Assembly (NCBI GenBank): GCA_902826945.1
Contig: CADEGS010000003.1
Span: forward strand, 31,194 to 95,193
Direction of reading: 5' to 3'
Source of the DNA: an uncultured bacterium
Lineage (GTDB): Bacteria; Planctomycetota; UBA1135; GCA-002686595
Length of the DNA: 64,000 nt
Below the pieces are notes generated by a model that had not been told where the DNA came from, ran no database searches, and was given only the letters and a program-made list of their open reading frames with translations. The position numbers and the translations under genes were made by a program. Shown here in pieces: positions 16,268-25,971 of the stretch (position 1 is the stretch's first letter; each line of letters begins with the position of its first letter).

Positions 16268-17194
16268 ATGTCTCTCCCGCTCATGATCCTCTCCTGTGCG
16301 GCGCTCGCGCAGGACGCGCACGCCACGAAGCCGCAGGGCCACGCCGCGCACCCCGCCATGGACGCGATGCACCGCTACGCGTCCCTGGAGGAGATCGTCG
16401 GCTCGAACGTCCAGCTCGCCCCGAGCGCCGAGGAGCGGCGCGACGCGGCGCAGTCCGGCGACGAGGCGGACCGCCCGAACGGCACGATCGACGACCTCGT
16501 GCTGCAGTCGGACGGCAAGATCGGCTGGGCCGCGCTCTCCGTCGGCGGCATGCTCGGCATCGGCGACAAGGTCGTGCTCGTGCCCGCGGACAAGATCCGG
16601 CACGTGCCCACCGAGGACGGCATGCAGTGCCGCCTGCACATGACCGAGGCCGAGCTCGAGGCGCTGCCCGCCTTCGACGCCAAGGAGGCGAAGAAGGCAG
16701 GCCGCCTGGAGAGCCAGGTGCGCGCGGTGGACGCGAGCTTCAAGGGCGGCACGACGGCCCAGGACGCGCTGTCGAAAGACGGCAAAGGCATGCCGGCGAG
16801 CGGGCTCGTGCTGGCGAGCACGCTGCTCGACCTCGACGTGCGCGGCAGCGACGAGAAGTTCGGCGACGTCTCCGACGCGGTCGTGGACACGAGCTCGAAC
16901 TGCGTGGACTACGTGATCGTCTCCCACGGCGGCGCCATGGGCATCGGCGACTCGAAGTTCCTGCTCCCGCTGCAGGCCGCGCGCGTCGGCATGCACGACG
17001 ACGACCGCGTGCTGATGCTCGACCGCCCGGTGGCGCAGCTCGAGAAGGGCGTGCGCTACGAGGAGCCGAAGGAAGGCTTCGTGAACGCGGACGCCCTGCA
17101 GCGCGTCGACGCGGACTTCAAGGTCCAGCGCGACCGCAAGAAGGACATGAAGGACGGCATGACGGGTCGCGAGCGGCCGATGAACAACGGCTGA
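16268..17194 (+). CDS. Secreted protein with two PRC-barrel domains
   Basis: A 308-residue protein with a short N-terminal signal-like segment and two PRC-barrel-like modules. The first, about residues 40-130, includes GTIDDLVLQSDGKIGWAALS and GIGDKVVLVPADKIR. The second, about 175-260, includes ASTLLDLDVRGSDEKFGDVS and MGIGDSKFLLPLQAARV. PRC-barrels are small beta-barrels found in ribosome maturation factors, photosynthetic reaction centres and many stress proteins. The paired, exported form is common beside CsbD and DUF1328 genes. Ligand and function are unknown. The C terminus is Lys/Asp-rich. AGGAAC precedes the ATG, and a strong terminator hairpin follows the stop. Confidence 0.85.
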   Translation: MSLPLMILSCAALAQDAHATKPQGHAAHPAMDAMHRYASLEEIVGSNVQLAPSAEERRDAAQSGDEADRPNGTIDDLVLQSDGKIGWAALSVGGMLGIGDKVVLVPADKIRHVPTEDGMQCRLHMTEAELEALPAFDAKEAKKAGRLESQVRAVDASFKGGTTAQDALSKDGKGMPASGLVLASTLLDLDVRGSDEKFGDVSDAVVDTSSNCVDYVIVSHGGAMGIGDSKFLLPLQAARVGMHDDDRVLMLDRPVAQLEKGVRYEEPKEGFVNADALQRVDADFKVQRDRKKDMKDGMTGRERPMNNG

Positions 17195-17220
17195 GCACGC
17201 CCCGCCGCCGCCGGCGAGAA

Positions 17221-17256
17221 GGGCCGCGCGCCGTCCGCGAGGACGGCGCGCGGCCC
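17221..17256. terminator. Bidirectional 16-bp hairpin with GCGA tetraloop
   Basis: Positions 17221-17236 and 17241-17256 are perfectly complementary and close on a GNRA-type GCGA loop. The structure lies between the convergent stops of the PRC-barrel and DUF2238 genes. It lacks a T tract on either strand. Confidence 0.75.
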
Positions 17257-17271
17257 CGCGCTTGTCCGGGA

Positions 17272-17967
17272 TCAGCTCTCGGCCGGCGGCGCGTCCTTCG
17301 GCTCCAGGCTGCGCGCCACGCGCCGGCCGAAGCCGCGCCGCGTGAGGGCGTGCGCCAGCGCCAGGCCGCCCATCGTCAGCAGCGCGCCGAGCGAGGCCAG
17401 CGCCATGTCCTTGTGCGCGTCCCACACGTCGCCCTGCGTGCCGAGGTAGGACTGGCCGAGGTCCCCCCCGAACGCCTCCGCCGCCGCCCACTCGATCAGC
17501 TCGTAGAGCATCGAGGTGGACATGGCGAAGTCCAGCGGCAGGAAGTAGCCCCAGAAGCCGCGCACCGCGGCGACGCGCAGGTACACCTCGCGGATCGGCA
17601 GCGCGAAGAGCAGCCCGTAGCAGAAGTGCACGCAGCGGTCGAACTGGTTGCGCTCGAAGCCGAGCGCCTCGTCCGGCGACCAGCCCAGGACGCGCCGCAG
17701 GAAGGCGTCGTAGGGGACCTCGGAGTAGGTCCAGTGCGCGCCGATCTCGTGCAGGACGAGGAACGCGAACAGGCACAGGTACGAGGCCGTCGAGAGCGGG
17801 AAGCGCCGGCGCGTGAGCGCCAGGAGCGCGACGAGCAGGACGGCCAGCGCGTTCTCGAGCAGCCAGGTCGAGCGCTCGAGCGGCGCCCAGCCGAGCCACA
17901 CGAACTCGAGCGCGAACAGCCCGCCGAGCGTCGCGAGCAGGCGCGGCCTCGGCCGGGGCGTCGCCAT
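17272..17967 (-). CDS. DUF2238 (YjdF-like) membrane protein
   Basis: A 231-residue polytopic membrane protein of the DUF2238 family. The conserved motifs are all present: LHEIGAHWTYSEVPYD near residue 73, RNQFDRCVHFCYGLLFALP near 105, YELIEW near 155 and SYLGTQGDVWDAHKDM near 173. The buried histidines and acidic residues suggest metal or proton handling, but no function has been established. The start at 17967 lies eight bases after a TACAGT box, so the message may be leaderless or nearly so. Confidence 0.9.
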   Translation of the reverse strand: MATPRPRPRLLATLGGLFALEFVWLGWAPLERSTWLLENALAVLLVALLALTRRRFPLSTASYLCLFAFLVLHEIGAHWTYSEVPYDAFLRRVLGWSPDEALGFERNQFDRCVHFCYGLLFALPIREVYLRVAAVRGFWGYFLPLDFAMSTSMLYELIEWAAAEAFGGDLGQSYLGTQGDVWDAHKDMALASLGALLTMGGLALAHALTRRGFGRRVARSLEPKDAPPAES

Positions 17968-17975
17968 GGCCGCGC

Positions 17976-17981
17976 ACTGTA
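17976..17981 (-). promoter_or_regulatory. -10-like box (TACAGT) before the DUF2238 gene
   Basis: TACAGT on the minus strand ends eight bases before the start codon, the near-leaderless geometry also seen before the PEBP, NuoEF and fhs genes. Confidence 0.35.
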
Positions 17982-18181
17982 GGGCGCCGGGCCGGCGACC
18001 CGCAACGGGGCGGCGCGGCCGCGGCGGGGCCGCGCGCCGGCCTGGGTGGTGGCCCGCCGCCGTGCGCTCGTGCTAGCGTCTCGCCCGCCCCGGCCGCGGC
18101 CGGGCGCGCCCGCGAGAGCGCCTTGCGACCGGCCATCTCCCTCTCTCCCCTCCGCGATCCGCCGCGCGCGCACGCGCGGCC

Positions 18182-19264
18182 GTGCGCGTAGCGCGAGGCC
18201 GCGTGCGCGTCCTGTTCGTCGGCCCGGTGCCACCGCTGCGCGGCGGGATCGCGCAGCACGGCGCGCGCCTGGTCGAGGCGCTGCGCGAGCGCCACGACGT
18301 CGCGGTCCTGACCTGGAAGGCGCTCTACCCGCCGCTCCTCTACCGTCACCCCCAGCGCGACCCCGACGCCGCGCCGCTCCCGGGCGCGCGCGCGCGGCTG
18401 TCGTGGTGGAGCCCGGCCTCCTGGCACGCCGCCGGGCGCGAGGGGCGCGCGGCCGCGCTCGTCGTCCTGCCCTGGGTGACGCCCTTCCACTGGCTCGCCT
18501 GCCGCGCCGTGGCCTCCGCCGCGCGGCCGACGCCGACGGTCGCGATCGTGCACAACGCGTTGCCGCACGAGCCGATGCCCTTGCAGCGCGCGCTGACGCG
18601 CGCGGGGCTCGCGCGCGCGGCGGGCGTGGTCGTGCACAGCGCGGCCGTGCGCGACGAGCTGGCCGCGCTGCTCCCGCTGCGCCCGGTGCTCGTGCCGCAC
18701 CCGCCGAACCTGGCGCTGGCGCCGACGCCGCTCCCGCCGCGGCCGCCCTTGCGGCTGCTCTTCCTCGGGTTCGTGCGCGCGTACAAGGGCCTCGACGTCG
18801 CGCTGGAGGCGCTGGCGCTCCTGCGCGACGGGGGGCACGACGCGCGCCTGACCGTGGCGGGGGAGTTCTGGGAGCCGCTCGAGACCTGGCGCGCGCGCGT
18901 CGCCGCCGCGCGGCTGGAGGAGCGCGTGGAGCTCCGGCCCGGCTACCAGCCCGACGACGCGCTGCGGCGCCTGCTGGCGGAGCACCACGTGCTCGTCGCG
19001 CCGTACCGGAGCGCGACGCAGTCGGGCGTGGTGCCGCTGGCGCAGGCGGCGGGGCGCCCGACCGTCGCGAGCGACGTCGGCGGGCTCGCCGCGCAGGTCG
19101 GGGACGGCGGTGCGGTCGTGCCGCCGGGCGACGCGCGCGCGCTGGCGGCGGCGATCGCGGCCACGGGCGAGGCGCTCGAGCGCCGCGCCGCCGCGGCCAG
19201 CGCGCGCGCCAGCCGCTGGAGCGACGTCGCCGACGCGGTGCTCGCCGCGGGAGGGCTGGAATGA
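18182..19264 (+). CDS. GT4-type (family 1) glycosyltransferase
   Basis: A 360-residue GT-B glycosyltransferase. The N-terminal domain has RVLFVGPVPPLRGGIAQHGA near residue 8. The C-terminal domain has RLLFLGFVRAYKGLDVALEA near residue 195 and the donor-site segment HHVLVAPYRSATQSGVVPLA near 275. Homologues add sugars to lipid-linked polysaccharide intermediates in the cytoplasm. The GTG at 18182 is used; a GTG seven codons later is equally possible. The stop overlaps the flippase start (ATGA), and the flippase overlaps the SGNH hydrolase, so the three genes form a coupled surface-polysaccharide operon. The 214-base region upstream holds a TAGCGT box at 18074-18079 and a GC-rich hairpin. Confidence 0.88.
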   Translation: MRVARGRVRVLFVGPVPPLRGGIAQHGARLVEALRERHDVAVLTWKALYPPLLYRHPQRDPDAAPLPGARARLSWWSPASWHAAGREGRAAALVVLPWVTPFHWLACRAVASAARPTPTVAIVHNALPHEPMPLQRALTRAGLARAAGVVVHSAAVRDELAALLPLRPVLVPHPPNLALAPTPLPPRPPLRLLFLGFVRAYKGLDVALEALALLRDGGHDARLTVAGEFWEPLETWRARVAAARLEERVELRPGYQPDDALRRLLAEHHVLVAPYRSATQSGVVPLAQAAGRPTVASDVGGLAAQVGDGGAVVPPGDARALAAAIAATGEALERRAAAASARASRWSDVADAVLAAGGLE

Positions 19265-20733
19265 GCGAGCCCGCGCCCGCGGTCCCGCCGGTCCCCAAGG
19301 CGCGCGCGGGCTCGGTGCCCGCGCGCGGCACGGCGCAGCTCCTCGCCGCGCGCGTGGCCTTCGTCGGCATCGGCTTCGCCGTCTCGGTGGTGCTCGGGCG
19401 CGCGCTCGGCGACGAGGCCTTCGGCGACTACGGCGTGTGCCTGCAGCTCCTGGTCTTCCTCGAGATGGGCACGAACGCGGGGCTCCTGGCCGCGACCGGC
19501 CGGCGGCTGCAGGCGGCGGGGGAGGAGGCCCCGCGCATCGCGGCGAGCGCGCGCTGGACGCACGTCGCCGCCTCGACCGCCGTCTTCCTCGCCCTGGTGG
19601 CGCTCGCGCCGTGGCTTGCCGGCGTGCTGCGGCTGGCGAACGGCACCGCGCTCGTGCGCCTGGCCGCGCTCGACCTGCCGCTGGCCGGCCTGTACTTCGC
19701 CTGGCAGGGCATCCTGAACGCGGAGCGCCGCTTCGGGACGCTGGCGCTGGGCTTCGTCTGCTACGCGCTGACGAAGCTCGCGGGCGTGGCGCTCCTGCTC
19801 GCGCTCGGCGTCACGATCGAGGGCGCGCTGGTCGTGAACATCGCCGCGACGCTGGGCGGCATCGCCTGGTTCACGGCGCGCACGCGCGGCGAGGGCATCG
19901 CGCGCGGCCGCCCGAGCCTCGCGATCGCGCGCGCGCTCGGGCGCCTGGCCCTGCCGATGGGGGGCTACCTCGTGCTCGCGCAGGGCTTGCTCGTCGTGGA
20001 CTTCCTGCTGCTGAAGGCCTGGGGCGGCGACGCGCCCGAGGCCGGGCGGTACAACGCGGCGATCCAGATCGCGAAGGCGCTCGGCGTCGTGCCCGCGGCG
20101 CTCTCCGGCGTCGTGTTCGCCTCGATCGCGCGCGCGCTCGCCCACGGCGACGAGGCCTTGGCGCGCCACCACGTGCGCGCGGGAGGGCGCTTCGGGCTGC
20201 TCGTGCTGCTGCCGGCGGCGGCGCTGATCGGGCTGCACGCCGAGGGCCTGGTGCGCTTCGTGTTCGGGCCGGGATACGCGGGGGCCGGCCCGTTCCTGGC
20301 GCTGGTCGCGGCCCTCTACGCCCTCGCGGCGCTGCTCGACGTCTACTTCCACGCGCTGATGGCGGCCGGGCACGCGCGCGCGGTGGTGCTCCTGATCGCG
20401 CTCGTGCTGCCGCTGGCGGTCCTGCTCGACCGCTGGTGGATCCCGCGCTTCGGCGGCCGGGGAGCGGCCAGCGCCTCGCTGGTCGCGTACGCCATCGCTG
20501 GCGCCGCGGCGCTCGTGCTCGTGCACCTGCGCCTCGGGCCGCCGCTGCGCGCGGCGACGGCGCTGCGCGTCGCGATCGCGACGGCGACCGTCGCCGCGCT
20601 GGGCTGGTGGATCCCGAGCGAGGGGCCCGGCCTCGTGCTCGAGCTCGGCCTCCTGGTCGTGCTCTACGGGTTGCTGCTGCTCGCCTCGGGAGAGGTGCGC
20701 CGCGAGGAGATCCGGGGCATGCTCTCGTGGTGA
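19261..20733 (+). CDS. Polysaccharide flippase (MATE/Wzx-like)
   Basis: A 490-residue protein with about 12-14 membrane helices. It begins with a Pro-rich tail and then the family N-terminal block AARVAFVGIGFAVSVVLGRA and GDEAFGDYGVCLQLLVFLEM. The central GRYNAAIQIAKALGVVPAAL and the late MAAGHARAVVLLIALVLPLA segments fit the polysaccharide biosynthesis/flippase family (Wzx or RfbX type). It would move undecaprenyl-linked glycans across the inner membrane. It is translationally coupled to the glycosyltransferase before it and to the SGNH hydrolase after it (GTGA). Confidence 0.9.
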   Translation: MSEPAPAVPPVPKARAGSVPARGTAQLLAARVAFVGIGFAVSVVLGRALGDEAFGDYGVCLQLLVFLEMGTNAGLLAATGRRLQAAGEEAPRIAASARWTHVAASTAVFLALVALAPWLAGVLRLANGTALVRLAALDLPLAGLYFAWQGILNAERRFGTLALGFVCYALTKLAGVALLLALGVTIEGALVVNIAATLGGIAWFTARTRGEGIARGRPSLAIARALGRLALPMGGYLVLAQGLLVVDFLLLKAWGGDAPEAGRYNAAIQIAKALGVVPAALSGVVFASIARALAHGDEALARHHVRAGGRFGLLVLLPAAALIGLHAEGLVRFVFGPGYAGAGPFLALVAALYALAALLDVYFHALMAAGHARAVVLLIALVLPLAVLLDRWWIPRFGGRGAASASLVAYAIAGAAALVLVHLRLGPPLRAATALRVAIATATVAALGWWIPSEGPGLVLELGLLVVLYGLLLLASGEVRREEIRGMLSW

Positions 20734-21839
20734 GACGGCTCCTCGTCCGGCTGGCGCTCCTCGCCGCGAGCCTCGTGCTCGCGCTCGGCCTGGCCGAGCT
20801 GGCGCTGCGCGCGTTCCCGGGCGTGCTCCCCGAGCAGACGCGCCTGCGCCTGCACTGGGCCGGGCTCGGCACCGACCCGCGCACGAGCGTCGCGCACCCG
20901 ACGATCGGCACCCTCGCGCGGCCGGGGCTCGCGGAGACGCTCGAGCGCTCGGACCTCTCGTTCCGGTACACGATCGACCCGAACGGCTTCCGCAACCCCT
21001 GGCCGTGGCCGGCGAAGGCGGACGTGGTCGTGACGGGCGACTCGCTCGCCTTCGGCTACGGCGTGGACGACGGCCAGGGCTGGGCCGACCTCGTGCGCCG
21101 GCGCACGGGGCTCGCGCTCGTGAACCTCGGCATCACCGGCGCGGCGCCGCAGATGGGGCTCGCGGCCTGGGAGGCGTTCGGCGCGCCGCTCGCGCCCGCG
21201 CTGCTCGTGTTCGGCCTCTTCCCGGGCAACGACGTCTACGACGCGCGCATGTTCGAGCGCTGGCAGGCCTCGGGCGCCGGCGGCAACTTCGGGGTCTGGC
21301 GCGCGACGGGCGGGCGCGGGCCGAGCACGGCGGGCTCGCTCTACGGCTGGGTCTACCGCACGTTCGTCTACCACGCGCTGCGCGGGCTCGCGCGCCACGA
21401 GCGCCAGGCGAGCCGCACGCTGGCGCTCGCCGGCGGCGGCAGCGTGCAGCTCGTGCCCGACGTGCTCGCGAGCGCGGTCGTGCCGAGCGGCTCGGAGGAC
21501 TTCCAGCGCGTCGTGAACGCCGCGCTCGCCGCCGCGAGGAGCGCGCGCGAGCGCGGCGCGCACGCGCTGGTGCTCTTCTTCCCGACGAAGGAGGAGGTCT
21601 ACCTGCCGCTCGCCGGCGAGCCGGCGCCGGACGCGATCGGCCCGTTCCGCGCCGCGCTCGAGGGGCAGGGCGTCGAGACGCTCGACCCCACGCCGGCCCT
21701 GCGCGCGCTGGCGGCCGAGGGGCGCCAGGTGTACTTCACGATCGACGGCCACCCGAACGCCGCGGGCTACGAGGCGATCGCCGGCGTGGTCGAGGCGCAC
21801 CTGCGCGCGAACGCTGCGCGCTACGGGCTTCCACTGTGA
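20730..21839 (+). CDS. Membrane-anchored SGNH/GDSL hydrolase
   Basis: A 369-residue protein with an N-terminal membrane anchor (LLVRLALLAASLVLALGLAE) and an SGNH fold. Block I is VVVTGDSLAFGYGVDDGQGW (Ser near residue 103), and the C-terminal Asp-His pair is in TIDGHPNAAGYEAI. The periplasmic orientation, and its place after a glycosyltransferase and flippase, suggest acetylation or deacetylation of an exported polysaccharide. The GTG start overlaps the flippase stop; a GTG one codon earlier is possible. Confidence 0.88.
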   Translation: MRRLLVRLALLAASLVLALGLAELALRAFPGVLPEQTRLRLHWAGLGTDPRTSVAHPTIGTLARPGLAETLERSDLSFRYTIDPNGFRNPWPWPAKADVVVTGDSLAFGYGVDDGQGWADLVRRRTGLALVNLGITGAAPQMGLAAWEAFGAPLAPALLVFGLFPGNDVYDARMFERWQASGAGGNFGVWRATGGRGPSTAGSLYGWVYRTFVYHALRGLARHERQASRTLALAGGGSVQLVPDVLASAVVPSGSEDFQRVVNAALAAARSARERGAHALVLFFPTKEEVYLPLAGEPAPDAIGPFRAALEGQGVETLDPTPALRALAAEGRQVYFTIDGHPNAAGYEAIAGVVEAHLRANAARYGLPL

Positions 21840-21864
21840 CCACGGGACGGAGCGAGGGGACGCG

Positions 21865-23244
21865 ATGGCCACGCTGAGCTTCCACGGCGGCGCGGGCACG
21901 GTGACCGGGTCGCGCCACCTGCTGCGCGCGGCGGGGAAGGCGCTGCTCGTCGACTGCGGCATGTTCCAGGGGCTGAAGGAGCTGCGCGAGCGCAACTGGC
22001 AGCCGCCGGGCTTCGACCCGCGCGCGCTGGACGCGGTCGTCTTGACGCACGCGCACATCGACCACTCCGGCTGGCTGCCGCGCCTCGTGCGCGAGGGCTT
22101 CCGCGGCCCCATCCACGCCACGCCGGCGACGGCCGACCTGGCGGAGCTCCTGCTGCGCGACTCCGCGCACATCCAGGAGGAGGACGCGCGCTACGCGAAC
22201 GAGAAGGGCTTCTCGCGCCACCGGCCGGCGCTGCCGCTCTACACGGCCGAGGACGCCGAGCGCGCGCTGAAGCGCTTCGCGGTCGTGGACTACGGCGCGT
22301 GGAGCGAGCTCGCGCGCGGGCTGCGCTTCCGCTTCGCGCCGGCCGGACACATCCTGGGCTCGGGCACGGTCGAGGTCGAGGTGGCCGAGCGCGAGCCCCT
22401 GACCGTGCTCTTCTCGGGCGACGTCGGCCGCTACGACGCGCCGCTCGTCGGCGACCCGACGCCGCCCGCGCGCTGCGACGTGCTCGTGATCGAGTCCACC
22501 TACGGCGACCGCCAGCACCCCACGGAGCCGGTGCAGGAGCAGCTCGCCGCCGCGCTGCGCCGCGTGGCCGACGCGCGCGGCGTCCTGCTCGTGCCGAGCT
22601 TCGCGGTCGGGCGCGCGCAGCAGCTCCTGCTGCTCCTGCACCGCGCGATGGAGGCCGAGCCGCGCATCGCCATGCCCGTCCACCTCGACAGCCCGATGGC
22701 GGTGGACACGACGCGCATCTACCGGCGCTACCCCGAGGAGTGCGGCCTGGAGGCGGTCGCGCTGCGCTCGGGCACGAGCCCGATCTACACCAAGCAGGTC
22801 TTCCTGCACCGCACGCAGGAGGAGTCGATCCGGCTGAACGCGCTCTCCGGCCCGCGCGTGATCGTCTCGAGCAGCGGCATGCTGACCGGCGGGCGCGTGC
22901 TGCACCACCTGCGCCGGCTCGCGCCGCAGCCCGAGAACGAGATCCTGCTCGTCGGCTACCAGGCGCCCGGGACGCGCGGCCGCGACCTCGAGCGGGGCGC
23001 GCCGTTCGTGCGCGTGCACGGCCGCGACGTCGCGCTGCGCGCGCGGGTGTGCAAGGTCAGCGGCCTCTCCGCGCACGCCGACCAGGACCAGCTCCTGCGC
23101 TGGGTGCGCGACCTCCCCCCGCCGCGGCGCACGTTCGTCGTGCACGGCGAGCCCGACGCGGCGCGGGCGCTCGCGGCGCGGCTCGCGGCCGAGCGCTCGT
23201 TCGCCTGCGAGACGCCCGGGCTGGGCGACTCGTTCGAGCTCTGA
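21865..23244 (+). CDS. Metallo-beta-lactamase/beta-CASP ribonuclease (YSH1 type)
   Basis: A 459-residue protein of the beta-CASP MBL family (RNA exonuclease or 3'-processing type). It shows motif 2 LTHAHIDHSGWLPRL near residue 55, FAPAGHILGSG near 155, FSGDVGRYDAP near 190, the beta-CASP region with VPSFAVGRAQQLLLLLH, SSSGMLTGGRVLHHL near 330, and the final SAHADQDQLL and HGEPDAARAL motifs. It is predicted to be a zinc-dependent RNA nuclease in the cytoplasm. It starts 25 bases after the polysaccharide operon but is functionally unrelated to it, so sharing a transcript may be incidental. Confidence 0.93.
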   Translation: MATLSFHGGAGTVTGSRHLLRAAGKALLVDCGMFQGLKELRERNWQPPGFDPRALDAVVLTHAHIDHSGWLPRLVREGFRGPIHATPATADLAELLLRDSAHIQEEDARYANEKGFSRHRPALPLYTAEDAERALKRFAVVDYGAWSELARGLRFRFAPAGHILGSGTVEVEVAEREPLTVLFSGDVGRYDAPLVGDPTPPARCDVLVIESTYGDRQHPTEPVQEQLAAALRRVADARGVLLVPSFAVGRAQQLLLLLHRAMEAEPRIAMPVHLDSPMAVDTTRIYRRYPEECGLEAVALRSGTSPIYTKQVFLHRTQEESIRLNALSGPRVIVSSSGMLTGGRVLHHLRRLAPQPENEILLVGYQAPGTRGRDLERGAPFVRVHGRDVALRARVCKVSGLSAHADQDQLLRWVRDLPPPRRTFVVHGEPDAARALAARLAAERSFACETPGLGDSFEL

Positions 23245-23375
23245 CCGCGGGGAGCGAGCTCCGGCGCCGGCGGCCCCGGAGGGACGCGATCCGACGGAAC
23301 CGCACGGGATCCGGGCGAGTCCCTACACTCTGGGCGCTGCCCCCTTCCGCCCCTCTCCAGCCAGGCCCCCGTCCG

Positions 23376-25862
23376 ATGCGCCGCACCCCCTTCCTCGCGC
23401 TCACCGCCCTCGCGCTCCTCGCCGCGGCTCCCGCCGCGCTCCAGGAGGCCGCGCCGCTCCGGCACCTGATCGCCGTCGAGGCCGACGCCGCCGGGGGCGC
23501 GCGGCTCCTCGCGGGGGACTTCGACGTGGTCTCCGCGCGGCCGGCGCGCGAGGGCGCGGCGACGCGCCGCTTCGACGTGATCGGGACCGACCTCGAGCTC
23601 GAGCGCCTGCGCGCGCTCGGGCTCTCCGCCGCGGTCGTGCAGGAGGACCTCGCGCGCTTCTACGCGCAGCGGCTGGCGCAGGGGGCTCCGGAGGGAGCGC
23701 CGGCGCTCGGGGCGTGGCTCACGCCGCCCTTCGGCTCGGGCTCGATGGGGGGGTACTACACCTGGGCGGAGGTCGCCTCGGTGCTCGACCAGATCGCGGC
23801 CGCCTACCCCGCGATCGTCACGCCGCGCGCCTCGATCGGCGCGAGCCTCGAGGGGCGCGGGCTGTGGATGGTCAAGGTCTCGGACGCCCCCGGCGCGGAC
23901 GAGGCCGAGCCCGAGGTGCGCATCGACGCGCTGCACCACGCGCGCGAGCCGGAGGGCATGCAGGCGACGCTGTGGGCGCTGCTCTGGCTGGTGGAGCGCT
24001 ACGGCAGCGACCCGCGCGCGACGTGGATCGTGGACCAGCGCGAGATCTGGTTCCTGCCGGTCGTGAACCCCGACGGCTACGTCTACAACCAGTCGACCGA
24101 CCCCGGCGGCGGCGGCCTGTGGCGCAAGAACCGGCGCCCGAACGGCGGCGGGAGCTTCGGCGTCGACCTGAACCGCAACTACGCCTGGCAGTGGGGCTTC
24201 GACGACGAGGGCTCGAGCCCGGCGCCGAGCTCCGAGGTCTACCGCGGCCCGGCGCCGGCCAGCGAGCCGGAGGTGCAGGCGATGTCCGCCTTCATCGGCG
24301 CGCGCTCCTTCCGCACCGCGCTCTCGGTGCACACGTTCTCGGACCTGTGGCTGTCGGCCTGGGGCCACACCGCGGCGCCGCCGCCGCACGCGGCCGCCTA
24401 CGACGAGATCGGAGCGCTGGCGACCGAGGAGAACGGCTATCCGCACGGCTCCGCCGCCGCGATCCTGTACCTGGCGAACGGCGTGACGGCCGACTTCGAC
24501 CAGGGGACGAAGGACACGCTCTCGTGGTCGCCGGAGATCGGCGGCGACGGCGACGGCTTCTGGCCGCCGCAGAGCCGCATCGTGCCGCTGGCGGAGGAGA
24601 ACCTCGAAGGCGTGCTGCGCACGGTGCTGGCCGCGGGCGCGTACGCGCGCGTGCAGCAGGTCGCGACGCTCGACCTGGGCGACGGCGACGGCTTCTTCGA
24701 GCCCGGCGAGGACGTCGGCCTGGTCGTCACGGCGCGCAACAGCGGGCGCGACGCCACCGCGGGCGCGGTCGGCCTGGCGCTCGCGAGCCCGAGCCCCGTC
24801 GCGAGCGTGACGCACGCGACGACGAGCGTCGGCGCGCTCGCCTCCTTCACCGGCGCCACGAACGCGGGCGACCCGCTCGTCCTGCACCTCGACCCGGGCG
24901 CCGCGCCCGGGACGGCGGTGGACTGGAGCGTGACGATCGCCTGGGACGGCTACGAGGAGACGACCGCCGGCCGGCTCGTCGTCGGCGTGCCGGTCGAGCT
25001 CGTGCGCGACGACCTCGAGGCCGCGCTCGGCTGGCAGGCGGGCCTGCCCGGCGACACGGCGTCCACGGGGCTGTGGGAGCCGGGCGACCCGGTCGGCACG
25101 CTGAGCGGGAGCGAGCCGTCCAACCCCGAGGACGACGCGACGCCCGCGGGCACGCTGTGCTTCGCGACCGGCAACGGCTCGACCACGGCCGGCGGCGACG
25201 ACGTGGACGGCGGCTTCACGACGCTGGTCTCGCCGCGCCTCGACCTCTCGGGCGTCTCCTCGGCGCGCGTCTCCTACGCGCGCTGGTTCGCCGACTTCAC
25301 GACCCCCGACGACAGCCTGGACGTGTCGATCTCCGAGGACGACGGCGCGAGCTGGGTGCCGCTCGAGTCGATCGCCGAGACCGCCAACGCCTGGACGCGC
25401 TCGAGCTTCCTGGTCGGGGACTTCGTGTCGCTCACCGACCGCGTGCGGCTGCGCTTCGTCGCGACCGACGACCCGAACAACTCGATCTGCGAGGCGGCGG
25501 TGGACGACCTCATGGTCGAGACCTTCGACGCCGACCCGCGCTTCAACGTCTACGGCGCCGCCGCGCCGGGCGCGCAGGTGCTGCTGAACACCGCCGGGCC
25601 GGCGGGCGGCGCCTACGGCGTGTTCATGAGCTTCGGCACCGGCAGCTTCTCGTTCGCGACGATCCACGGCCCGCTCCTGCTCGACCCGCTGACGATGACG
25701 CTGCTCCTGCAGGGGACGCTCCCCGCCGGCGGCCTCGCCATCGACGCGGGCACGGTCCCCTCCGACCCGGGGCTCGCGGGCCAGACGGTGTACCTGCAGG
25801 CGCTGGTCGTCGGCCCCGGCGGCGTGTTCCTCACGAACCGCGCGGCGGTGACGTTCGAGTAG
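23376..25862 (+). CDS. Secreted zinc carboxypeptidase (M14) with C-terminal adhesion-like modules
   Basis: An 828-residue exported protein. After the signal peptide and a propeptide-like region, the M14 domain covers about residues 125-440. It has the zinc ligands in DALHHAREPEGMQ (His188, Glu191), the substrate arginine in GVDLNRNYAWQWG, the third ligand in ALSVHTFSD and the catalytic Glu in SWSPEIGG. A CARDB-like segment follows, then a MAM/immune-inhibitor-like domain (LVSPRLDLSGVSSARVSYAR). The last 110 residues are a small beta module starting FNVYGAAAPG. It probably digests extracellular protein. A TACACT box lies at 23324-23329. Confidence 0.92.
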   Translation: MRRTPFLALTALALLAAAPAALQEAAPLRHLIAVEADAAGGARLLAGDFDVVSARPAREGAATRRFDVIGTDLELERLRALGLSAAVVQEDLARFYAQRLAQGAPEGAPALGAWLTPPFGSGSMGGYYTWAEVASVLDQIAAAYPAIVTPRASIGASLEGRGLWMVKVSDAPGADEAEPEVRIDALHHAREPEGMQATLWALLWLVERYGSDPRATWIVDQREIWFLPVVNPDGYVYNQSTDPGGGGLWRKNRRPNGGGSFGVDLNRNYAWQWGFDDEGSSPAPSSEVYRGPAPASEPEVQAMSAFIGARSFRTALSVHTFSDLWLSAWGHTAAPPPHAAAYDEIGALATEENGYPHGSAAAILYLANGVTADFDQGTKDTLSWSPEIGGDGDGFWPPQSRIVPLAEENLEGVLRTVLAAGAYARVQQVATLDLGDGDGFFEPGEDVGLVVTARNSGRDATAGAVGLALASPSPVASVTHATTSVGALASFTGATNAGDPLVLHLDPGAAPGTAVDWSVTIAWDGYEETTAGRLVVGVPVELVRDDLEAALGWQAGLPGDTASTGLWEPGDPVGTLSGSEPSNPEDDATPAGTLCFATGNGSTTAGGDDVDGGFTTLVSPRLDLSGVSSARVSYARWFADFTTPDDSLDVSISEDDGASWVPLESIAETANAWTRSSFLVGDFVSLTDRVRLRFVATDDPNNSICEAAVDDLMVETFDADPRFNVYGAAAPGAQVLLNTAGPAGGAYGVFMSFGTGSFSFATIHGPLLLDPLTMTLLLQGTLPAGGLAIDAGTVPSDPGLAGQTVYLQALVVGPGGVFLTNRAAVTFE

Positions 25863-25971
25863 CGGCGCGAGGCGCGAGCTGGCGCCGGAAACCGACGTGG
25901 CAAGAGCCTCCGGCCCGCGGCTCGTGGTCGGGAGGACATCATCTCGCTGGCCAGGCCGCGACGCGTGCTTC